From: Prevotella sp.
GTDB lineage: Bacteria; Bacteroidota; Bacteroidia; Bacteroidales; Bacteroidaceae
Assembly (NCBI GenBank): GCA_017389705.1
Contig: JAFPEE010000063.1
Coordinates: forward strand, 1 to 47,571
Reading direction: 5' to 3'
DNA length: 47,571 nt
Within the stretch, counting starts at the first letter, position 1. Each line of letters begins with the position of its first letter. Shown piece by piece: positions 25,064-32,228 of the stretch. A program made the position numbers and the translations under genes. The notes under the pieces are model-generated. The model did no database searches and was not told where the DNA came from. It worked only from the letters and a program-made list of their open reading frames with translations.

Positions 25064-25093
25064 ATTGTAATTTGAAAAAAATGATTACCTTTG
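25064..25093 (+). promoter_or_regulatory. Internal promoter before kinase 4
   Basis: TACCTTTG at 25086-25093 fits the -7 consensus. ATTG at 25064-25067, 18 bases upstream, is a plausible -33. The box overlaps a TTG (25091) that would otherwise lengthen the next frame, supporting the ATG at 25124 as start. Confidence 0.6.
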
Positions 25094-25123
25094 CATCCTC
25101 ATAAAGCGAAGATCTTTGGAAAG

Positions 25124-26695
25124 ATGAATATTTTTGATAACAGATATGAACAAGAAACTCTCTTAGGAAAGGGTGCTTTTTCAGAGGTATGGAAAGTAAG
25201 GGATATACAGACAGGTGTGTCTCTTGCTTTGAAAATATATAATTCAGCCAACGGAGCATCAGTAGACGGCTCCGAAATGCTAACGCATGAATTTGCCTTG
25301 ATGGTTAACGTTAACCACAAGAATTTGCTTCGTCCCCTGTTTTATGCTACAAGTGAGAATCGTCCCTATTTGATCCTCCCCTATTGTGAAAGTGGAAATA
25401 TAGGGAAAATGGTAGGAAAAATGACGGAAGATGAAGCTTGGAGACTATTTAGGGATTGCGCAAGTGCCCTGAGTTATCTGCATGCGTTGCACCCACCAAT
25501 TCTTCACCAGGACATTAAGCCTGCCAATATTCTGATAGGCGACAATGGCGAGTATATGCTGACTGACTTTGGCGTAAGTACCCAGTTGAAAGCATCACTG
25601 AGTCGCGTGTCCAACCAGGAGTTAGCACTTTTTTCAGCAGGAACTGTCTCCTATATGGCACCAGAACGATTCTCGCGCAACAATTTGCCTATAATGGCAA
25701 ACGACATCTATTCCCTTGGCTCTACGGTATATGAGATGTTGTCTGGTTTCCTGCCTTTTGGAAATGACGGTGGTCTGTTGCAGAAGAAAGGAGCAGAAAT
25801 TCCTGAACTGCAAGGTGATTTCTCGCCTATGTTGAAAAAGACGCTCGATCTTTGCCTGCAGGCTGAACCTTGGGATCGTCCTACAGCCGAGGACTTAGAG
25901 GATATTGCTAACAAGGCCCTTACCCATCGAGAGCTGCGCTGGAAAGAAGAGGAGGAACCGGTCCCACAGCAGAATGAAGAGTCTGCCTCAGAAACTATTA
26001 CTGAGCAACCAACTCCTCTCAAGGAAGCACCTGTTGATGTTCCGCCTGTCGCTCTTCATGAAATAGAAGATACCATAGGAGAGGAACATGCGCCAAGTCG
26101 CAAGAAACTTTATGGTATCATCGGTGCCATTTCTGCTGTGGCACTCTTAATAGGTGGATTCTTTTTCTGGAAATCAGGTGTCCAGGAGAATAGCCAACAA
26201 GAAGTCATTAATGCTGATTCCTTGAAGAGGATTGTCGATGACGTGGAATATGAGAAGTGCTTGGTACTCTTTCAGCAGCCCGACAGTACGCGCGAGGCGT
26301 TCAACAGGATTGTTGCCTTAGCCAAAAAAGGCCATCAGGGAGCTGTTCATGAAGTGGCTTATACCTATGCCTGGGTAGCAAGGGATCCAGAGTCAATACG
26401 TCGTAAGAAAGCACTGGGATGGGGCGTTGGCGAAAATGGTCTCCCCGTATCAGAAGAAATTAACAAACAGGCGGTGGTGTGGCTTGACAAGTCTATCCAG
26501 CTGTCAGATTCTACAGACTATCAGGCATTGTATTGGCGCTCGTTCTATTATATTAATGAGATTCTCGGAGAGCGTGACTTCGAAAAAGCCAGCCAATTGC
26601 TCCGTAAGTCGAGTCTCGAGGCGAACAAGAGTCAGGACTATGTCTTCAAGAACAAAATAGATGATACTATTCATCAGTTGGAAAAGATTAAATAG
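25124..26695 (+). CDS. Transmembrane Ser/Thr protein kinase (HQD type), kinase 4
   Basis: A 523-residue kinase starting at ATG 25124; the TTG at 25091 lies in the promoter. The kinase domain (about 8-265) has LGKGAFSEVW, Lys37 in LALKIY, ILHQDIKPAN (His128-Gln129-Asp130), DFG at 148-150 and MAPERF. It is closest in wording to kinase 1; both share GNNGG/GNDGG-L-QKKGAEIP late in the domain. An acidic linker is followed by a membrane helix (330-349, GIIGAISAVALLIGGFFFW). The outer domain of about 170 residues is helical and Sel1/TPR-like, with AKKGHQGAVHEVAYTYAWVARDP and DFEKASQLLRKSSLEA. The WG-repeat gene starts 3 bases after its stop. Confidence 0.92.
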   Translation: MNIFDNRYEQETLLGKGAFSEVWKVRDIQTGVSLALKIYNSANGASVDGSEMLTHEFALMVNVNHKNLLRPLFYATSENRPYLILPYCESGNIGKMVGKMTEDEAWRLFRDCASALSYLHALHPPILHQDIKPANILIGDNGEYMLTDFGVSTQLKASLSRVSNQELALFSAGTVSYMAPERFSRNNLPIMANDIYSLGSTVYEMLSGFLPFGNDGGLLQKKGAEIPELQGDFSPMLKKTLDLCLQAEPWDRPTAEDLEDIANKALTHRELRWKEEEEPVPQQNEESASETITEQPTPLKEAPVDVPPVALHEIEDTIGEEHAPSRKKLYGIIGAISAVALLIGGFFFWKSGVQENSQQEVINADSLKRIVDDVEYEKCLVLFQQPDSTREAFNRIVALAKKGHQGAVHEVAYTYAWVARDPESIRRKKALGWGVGENGLPVSEEINKQAVVWLDKSIQLSDSTDYQALYWRSFYYINEILGERDFEKASQLLRKSSLEANKSQDYVFKNKIDDTIHQLEKIK

Positions 26696-26698
26696 ACT

Positions 26699-28486
26699 AT
26701 GATGATAAGAAACTTACTTCTTGCTGTATTACTGTTGATGTCGTGCAATGTAAGTGCACAGGTGGCCCGATGGATTATACATCCTGAGTATGACTATATA
26801 AAGATGCTAGAGAGTGGCTTTTACGTAGCATCCAAAAATGGCCAGTATGGTATGCTTGATGATCAGGAGAAGGTCGTGGTACCGATGCAGTATGACAGTA
26901 TTTCGGTGTTCAACTCCCATAAAGCACTACTTTATAAAGGAGGAAGATGCATAGGTTACATCAGCGATCGTGGTGAGGTAAAAAACATTGCATCCCTTCA
27001 GTTTGACGTTGTTGGGCTCAATAGCTTTTCTGATGGTTATCTGGCAGTCTGCAACTCTTCTGGCTATTTCTATATCCGCGCCAGTGATGATGAGAAACTG
27101 GGTCCATACACTTATGCTACACCATTCTCCGAAGGCTATGCATGGGTGAAGGTGCCTAAATCCATGAAGCATGTTCTTGACGGTTCCTATACTTTCCAAG
27201 TATTGTCTGCCAATACAGGAGGACCAGTGAACCTATCCTTGGGTGAATACGAGGAAGACGATATCGATTTTGTCTCTTCATGCTGTAACGGGAAAAGCAT
27301 CATCGTGCTGAAAAAGCGGTTCTATGAATACGAGTATAAGACGGGAAAGCTGACTCCACTGGCTACCGATGACAATCCAACAAACAAGAAGACACGTGTG
27401 ACCGCTTTGGAACGTCCTGTCGATGTGAGAGGAAACGGAAACGGCTATACGATACGTTTCAAGCAGGGAACTATGATTTTTGACGGTCTGATGCGACTCA
27501 CTAGCATTACGTACGAAGGTCAGGTACCACGACTCTTTGAGAAACCGAAGGTTGTTATTCCTGCTCCGAAGAGTAACATTAACGGTATTCGTTATAACGA
27601 GAATCCGCTCTTGGGATTGGCTTATGAAGGAAAGGAAGTTTTGCCAGCACAGTTTGACAATGTAATTATGTTGCGGGGAAATCACGCTCTGCTGAGAAAA
27701 AGCGGCAAGATGGGCGTGTTGGCTATTGACCCGAATACCCATCTCCGTTTTGTGCTTAACGACAATCGCAACATTGGTTTTGAGCATCGGCTGACTAATA
27801 CGGATGTAAAAGTCATATGTCCGCCTTATATGAATCCCAAGTTGATGACCTTGTCAAGCGCTGACAATGATTGTGTCATCAATGCTGATACACGGAGTGA
27901 AAGCGTCAATGTTGAAACGGCAGTGCTATCCTATAAGTGCTCGCTGAAAATACCTGAAGAGATTAGCTCTGAACAGACTTCGTCTTCTGTGAAATTTGTC
28001 CTAAATTACGATGGATTGAAATACGTTCCATGCTCGATTTCTTTTAACACGTGGTATGTCAATAATTACAATGTTCAGTTGCTCTCACATCAGTTTGTCG
28101 GTTCCGCCCTGAATGTCGAACTGTTGGTGAAAAACAATTCACGTTACGAAGACGGCAATTACTTTTTCGATGTAAAAATCGTTGCCGATGACTCGACAAC
28201 TTGTACTTACAAGCGACTTAACGAGGAATTGTATCAAGCTCATTTCTACCGTTGGACTGAGGATGTCGTCAAGTTTAATGTTGACATCACCGAGGAAGGA
28301 TGTCCGACTATTAGTTATTCTTATTCTATACCTGTGAAGTCAGGCAATTCTTCAAAGAAAGATAAGGCTAAAAGCGAATCCACCGAAGCAGATTACCAGT
28401 CGCAGGGACAGGTAAAACGTAAGTTTTCACGTCCAAAAACTCCAGCCAAGAAAGAAGATTCCAAGATTATTCTGATTCCTAATTGA
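26699..28486 (+). CDS. Secreted WG-repeat protein
   Basis: A 595-residue exported protein with signal peptide MMIRNLLLAVLLLMSCNVSAQ. The N-terminal half contains WG-type beta-hairpin units, for example KNGQYGMLDDQEKVVVPMQYDSISVF and GGRCIGYISDRGEV, and a later unit with NPLLGLAYEGKEVLPAQFDNV and KSGKMGVLAID. The C-terminal half (about 380-540) looks beta-rich. The tail is basic and Ser/Lys-rich. WG repeats are found in surface and signalling proteins; no ligand can be inferred. A Cys in MSCNVSA might be read as a lipobox, but the MSC-NVSAQ context fits a type I signal better. It follows kinase 4 after 3 bases, so the two are probably co-expressed and may interact in the periplasm. Confidence 0.82.
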   Translation: MMIRNLLLAVLLLMSCNVSAQVARWIIHPEYDYIKMLESGFYVASKNGQYGMLDDQEKVVVPMQYDSISVFNSHKALLYKGGRCIGYISDRGEVKNIASLQFDVVGLNSFSDGYLAVCNSSGYFYIRASDDEKLGPYTYATPFSEGYAWVKVPKSMKHVLDGSYTFQVLSANTGGPVNLSLGEYEEDDIDFVSSCCNGKSIIVLKKRFYEYEYKTGKLTPLATDDNPTNKKTRVTALERPVDVRGNGNGYTIRFKQGTMIFDGLMRLTSITYEGQVPRLFEKPKVVIPAPKSNINGIRYNENPLLGLAYEGKEVLPAQFDNVIMLRGNHALLRKSGKMGVLAIDPNTHLRFVLNDNRNIGFEHRLTNTDVKVICPPYMNPKLMTLSSADNDCVINADTRSESVNVETAVLSYKCSLKIPEEISSEQTSSSVKFVLNYDGLKYVPCSISFNTWYVNNYNVQLLSHQFVGSALNVELLVKNNSRYEDGNYFFDVKIVADDSTTCTYKRLNEELYQAHFYRWTEDVVKFNVDITEEGCPTISYSYSIPVKSGNSSKKDKAKSESTEADYQSQGQVKRKFSRPKTPAKKEDSKIILIPN

Positions 28487-28563
28487 TGAAGTGTGGCTAT
28501 GGCGACATTGAAGGAATTATCAAGAGAAACAAGTATTCAGCATTGACTGGTGACGGCTACTGA
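28486..28563 (+). CDS. Possible 25-residue small ORF coupled to the WG-repeat gene
   Basis: An ATG overlaps the preceding TGA as TGATG and opens a frame reading MKCGYGDIEGIIKRNKYSAL plus five more residues to a TGA at 28561-28563. The arrangement favours translational re-initiation. There is no recognised homologue, and it could equally be chance or the remains of a longer C-terminus. Confidence 0.2.
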   Translation: MKCGYGDIEGIIKRNKYSALTGDGY

Positions 28564-28590
28564 TTCGGTTAACAAATAAGAAGAAAGCGG

Positions 28591-29223
28591 ATGAAAAGAG
28601 TTATCATTTTACTTGCTGCTGCGCTGTCGCTGATAACGGCAGATGCGCAGATTGTTAAAGAGGTGATGGACAGTGTGAAGTCCGGCACTAAAACGGGTAA
28701 TGTGAAAACCATGGTTTCTTCGGTGAAAGGTGCCCTCTCAAATAAAGCTGTTAATGCGGAAAAAATAGTCGGCACCTGGCAATATGTCAAGCCTGTAGTG
28801 CTCTCCACTTCTGGCAGAATATTGTCTAAACTGGCCGCAAACAGCATTGACGACAAACTGGAGGACCAGCTGAACAAATATTGTGAGAGGGCCCATGTAT
28901 CTGCAGGTAATACTTATTTCGAGATACGTGATAATGGCACTTACACCTATTCTTTTGTGGACAAGAAGACATCAGGCACTTGGATGGCCGACGGTGACAA
29001 GATGCGTTTTGCCGTCAAGAATGTTCAGGCGGTAGAGATGGTCTCCCGCATGGAGCACAACGACACACTGGCGCTTGTCATGGACACCTCGGTGCTCATC
29101 AAAGAGATTCAGGAGCAAGGAGGTCTTTCTGACAGTAAGGCTAACAACGGCTTGATTAAATTATCCAAGCAGGTAAAGAAGATGAAATCCGGATTCCTTC
29201 TGGTCCGCAAACACCGTAAGTAA
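28591..29223 (+). CDS. Secreted DUF4923/lipocalin-like protein
   Basis: A 210-residue protein with signal peptide MKRVIILLAAALSLITADAQ. An N-terminal helical stretch (IVKEVMDSVKSGTKTGNVKTMVSSVKGAL) is followed by a lipocalin-like beta region beginning VGTWQYVKPVVLSTSG, with YFEIRDNGTYTYSF, KKTSGTWMADGDKMRFAV and a C-terminal KKMKSGFLLVRK. This organisation matches the Bacteroidales DUF4923 family, whose function is not known. It ends the kinase 4 / WG-repeat run after a 104-base gap; no separate promoter was found before it. Confidence 0.8.
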   Translation: MKRVIILLAAALSLITADAQIVKEVMDSVKSGTKTGNVKTMVSSVKGALSNKAVNAEKIVGTWQYVKPVVLSTSGRILSKLAANSIDDKLEDQLNKYCERAHVSAGNTYFEIRDNGTYTYSFVDKKTSGTWMADGDKMRFAVKNVQAVEMVSRMEHNDTLALVMDTSVLIKEIQEQGGLSDSKANNGLIKLSKQVKKMKSGFLLVRKHRK

Positions 29224-29243
29224 GTATTATGGCAATAAATAAG

Positions 29244-29273
29244 TTGCCGAATCAAATTATTTTCCTATCTTTG
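29244..29273 (+). promoter_or_regulatory. Promoter before the 29296 gene
   Basis: TTG (29244-29246), 19-base spacer and TATCTTTG (29266-29273). The ATG lies 22 bases downstream, so this gene can be transcribed independently of the kinase cluster. Confidence 0.7.
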
Positions 29274-29295
29274 TGGCACATTTATAAATAAAACA

Positions 29296-30153
29296 ATGAT
29301 GATGAGAAAAATAGTATTATTCCTTTTGTCGCTGACAATGGTTTCAGACATGATGGCACAGGGTGAGAACACTGTGCAGAACGTAAGCGTGATGGACCTG
29401 ACCTATACGGTAAAGGAGGGTACCAAGTCGGGGGTGGCAACGGTGGTGGGTGCCGTACTCGACGTTCTCTCCGACCAGACTACCACCGAGGAACCGGGCT
29501 ATGCTGATGCCGTGCGAGCCAGCGTTGTCATGGCCTTGGGTAATGTGCGGCGCTTCACCGTCACTGACGGGCTACAGGTGAGTCCTAACGGAGAGACAAA
29601 CATCATTGCCGACGGCACTATCAACTACATCTCGGTCACAAAGGAATTGAAAACGTCATCAGATAACAAGGACAAGACACCACAGTTCTACGCGCAGATC
29701 AATCTGACGCTCAACATGAAGGACGCTGTAAGCGGCAAGGTGTTGAACAGTCAGGCATTTGAGGTAACCAGGTCGAGTTGGCTGTGGTACAAAAGTACCG
29801 ATACAGCCATCAAGAACGCATTGGAGACACTACGGGCAAAGATTGAGAAATACTATAACACTGCTTATCCTTACACGGCACGGATTCTAGAGCGCGGTAT
29901 GGAGAAGAACGACAAGCAGAAGGAGCTTTACATTGACCTCGGTGCAGCTCACGGTCTGCAGGAGGGTACGCACTTCAACGTCTACACCATCGGTAGCATA
30001 GGCGGAAAAGAGACACGCAAGCAGATTGGCCGTCTGAAAGTGAAGTCCGTTGAGGGCGACGAGGTCAGCCTCTGCAAGGTCACTTCCGGTGGTAAGGATA
30101 TCAAGGCTGCTATCGATGCAGGACAGCAGCTGCTCATCATTTCTACAGATTAA
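29296..30153 (+). CDS. Exported protein, possibly CsgG/LpoB-like
   Basis: A 285-residue protein with signal peptide MMMRKIVLFLLSLTMVSDMMAQ. The mature part has strand/helix patterns seen in CsgG-like and related envelope proteins: VMDLTYTVKEGTKSG, a helix with YADAVRASVVMALGNVRRFTVTDG, then NIIADGTINYISV, QINLTLNMKDAVSGKVLNSQAF and a C-terminal region with LYIDLGAAHGLQEGTHFNVYTIG, a small barrel-like fold. The assignment is tentative. It converges on the sensor-kinase gene with a single base between the two stops and no terminator hairpin. It may be unrelated to the kinases, since it has its own promoter. Confidence 0.65.
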   Translation: MMMRKIVLFLLSLTMVSDMMAQGENTVQNVSVMDLTYTVKEGTKSGVATVVGAVLDVLSDQTTTEEPGYADAVRASVVMALGNVRRFTVTDGLQVSPNGETNIIADGTINYISVTKELKTSSDNKDKTPQFYAQINLTLNMKDAVSGKVLNSQAFEVTRSSWLWYKSTDTAIKNALETLRAKIEKYYNTAYPYTARILERGMEKNDKQKELYIDLGAAHGLQEGTHFNVYTIGSIGGKETRKQIGRLKVKSVEGDEVSLCKVTSGGKDIKAAIDAGQQLLIISTD

Positions 30154-30154
30154 T

Positions 30155-32206
30155 TCAATTCTCCTGGTATTCCTGAATGTCGGCGGGTATCCAGAACCAG
30201 AAGGTGGAGCCTTTTCCGACCTCGCTGTCGACGCCTATCTGGCCGTCGCACTTCTCGATGATAGCCTTACAGATGGAGAGGCCCAGACCGGTGCCCTGGA
30301 TATAGTCGTTGAGCTTGACAAAACGCTCGAAGATGCGCCCTTTCTGGTCTTGCGGGATACCAGAACCAGTGTCTTCGCAGTAGGCATAGAGGCCTTGGTG
30401 TCCCTGGCGTTCCTCTATGCGATAGCCGACGCGAATATGCCCCTGATGGGTGTACTTGACGGCATTGGTGACGAAGTTGGTGACGACCTGGTCGAGGCGG
30501 GCACTGTCAAGACTGGTGAGAAGCATGCAGTAGGGGTTGTCTTTCTGGAACTCTACGGTAGGCTCTTGGACGCGCTGTGATAGTGACTGGCAGAGGTCGT
30601 CAAAGTTGCGGGCAATGTCGACCTGCTTGGGGATAATCTGCATGGCGTTGGCATCGACGTTGGAGAGCACGAGGATGTCGTTAATGAGACGCAGCAGCAT
30701 GTCGCAGTTGTTGTGGATGATGCGTATCATCTCTTTCTTTTCTTCTGGGCCCTCAATAGCCTGCAGGAGGTCGGAGAAGCCGACAATGGCATTGAGCGGG
30801 GTGCGAATCTCGTGAGTCATATTGGCAAGGAAGACGGACTTGAGGCGTCCGGAGTCGTTGGCGCGCTCAGTCTCTTGCTTGAGCAGCTCTTGCTTGCGCA
30901 TAAGGCTGGAGATGTTACGGATCAGTCCGAAGCCGCCGATGAGGTTGCCTTCCTTGTCGTGCAGGGGGATGCTGTTGATTTGGTTCCACTGCACTTCGTC
31001 GCCGTCGTGGAAGATGGGACGGGTGCGGCCCATATAGCTCATGGAGGTGGTATAGAAATCTTGCGGGCGTGCAAAGTGCTCGCTGATTGTTTCCTTATCG
31101 TCGAGGAAGTATTCGGCGAGCTGTTCGAAAGTAATCTCGCGTTCGACGGTGCTCAGGCCCTTGAAGAACTGGATGGTGCCGTCGGCAAATGACGAGCGCC
31201 AGGCACGCATCTCGCAGGCTTCCATCATGAAGGTAAGCTCTTCCTCGTAGGCCCTGATGCGCTCGTTGGCTTTCTGAATCTCGATGTCGTTGAGCTTGGC
31301 CTGCTGGTACATCTGGCGCTCCTCGCTGACGTTGCGGGTGGCGATGGCGAGATATGCTATCTGGCCCTTCTCGTCGTAGATGGGGTGCACGCGGGTCTCG
31401 AGGTAATCGTAGATGTCGCGCTCAGGCACTATGCTCAGATGGCAGAACCACAGTTCCTCGATGTTGTCCTTGTCGACAATCTCGCGGAAGGGAGACTGGT
31501 CGAAGAGGTTTGTCTTGGAGAAGAACTCGTCGAACTCGTCAGAGTCGAAGTGGCATATCTCGCGCATCATCTGGTTAGAGTCGAGAAGCCAACCGTCGGG
31601 GGTATAGAACGACAGTCCGATGATGGAGTGCTCGAAGATGAGCTTGTAACATCTTGCAAGACGGTTGACTTCCTGCTCGTCCTGTCGCAACTTACTCTCG
31701 TCCTTGATGGTGCTGATGACGTTGCTGACATAGCGGGTGCCCGGCTGGTACTCGGGCACGCTGACGTTGTGGAGGTAGCCCCAACGTGGATTCTGGCCGG
31801 TGAAGTCGAAGTTCCAGCGGTAGTAGAACTCGGCACGTTTCAGTCCGCAGTAGATGACCTGGCGGAACCACTCGAGGGTCTCTTCCAGGTCGTCGGGGTG
31901 AACATGACTTTTCCAATCCTCCAAATCGATTCCATTTTCGGGGAACATGGTACCGTAAAGCCTGTAGATATACTGGTCGCGCAGGTCGTAGCGTACTATG
32001 TCGTTGGAGGTAATGGCCACGGCTTGGTCCATCATCTGGGTGACGGTCTTGGCCTTTTCCATTCGCCGGCGTACGCGAAGCAGTATCATGCGGTTGGAGA
32101 TGAGTACGATGATGAAGATGGCCACAATGCCGACGATGAGGATGAGGGGCAGCAGCTGGGGCATCTTAAACGCCAATACATTATATATAATACGTAGGAC
32201 TGTCAT
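30155..32206 (-). CDS. Membrane-anchored PAS-domain sensor histidine kinase
   Basis: A 683-residue kinase. A membrane helix lies at about 15-38 (MPQLLPLILIVGIVAIFIIVLIS). Several PAS-like domains follow (about 60-440), including IFEHSIIGLSFYTPDGWLLDSNQMM and GFGLIRNISSL. The dimerisation/phosphoacceptor domain has FLANMTHEIRTPLNAIVGF with His465. The ATPase domain has all boxes: NFVTNAVKYTHQG, CEDTGSGIPQD, FERFVKLN and GTGLGLSICKAI. No response regulator is adjacent. It lies 22 bases downstream of a homologous sensor gene with a degenerate catalytic core, and the two probably form one transcript and possibly a heterodimer. Confidence 0.95.
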   Translation of the reverse strand: MTVLRIIYNVLAFKMPQLLPLILIVGIVAIFIIVLISNRMILLRVRRRMEKAKTVTQMMDQAVAITSNDIVRYDLRDQYIYRLYGTMFPENGIDLEDWKSHVHPDDLEETLEWFRQVIYCGLKRAEFYYRWNFDFTGQNPRWGYLHNVSVPEYQPGTRYVSNVISTIKDESKLRQDEQEVNRLARCYKLIFEHSIIGLSFYTPDGWLLDSNQMMREICHFDSDEFDEFFSKTNLFDQSPFREIVDKDNIEELWFCHLSIVPERDIYDYLETRVHPIYDEKGQIAYLAIATRNVSEERQMYQQAKLNDIEIQKANERIRAYEEELTFMMEACEMRAWRSSFADGTIQFFKGLSTVEREITFEQLAEYFLDDKETISEHFARPQDFYTTSMSYMGRTRPIFHDGDEVQWNQINSIPLHDKEGNLIGGFGLIRNISSLMRKQELLKQETERANDSGRLKSVFLANMTHEIRTPLNAIVGFSDLLQAIEGPEEKKEMIRIIHNNCDMLLRLINDILVLSNVDANAMQIIPKQVDIARNFDDLCQSLSQRVQEPTVEFQKDNPYCMLLTSLDSARLDQVVTNFVTNAVKYTHQGHIRVGYRIEERQGHQGLYAYCEDTGSGIPQDQKGRIFERFVKLNDYIQGTGLGLSICKAIIEKCDGQIGVDSEVGKGSTFWFWIPADIQEYQEN

Positions 32207-32228
32207 AGGGCTATGCGGGGTTTAATGT

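Noticed and set aside
25091-25123. TTG start extending kinase 4 upstream
   Set aside because: It lies inside the TACCTTTG promoter box; the kinase fold begins shortly after ATG 25124.
15324-28486. TerY-P-type or type VI secretion-associated kinase module
   Set aside because: No von Willebrand A protein, no VgrG, Hcp, TssB/C or other secretion component is encoded in the window.
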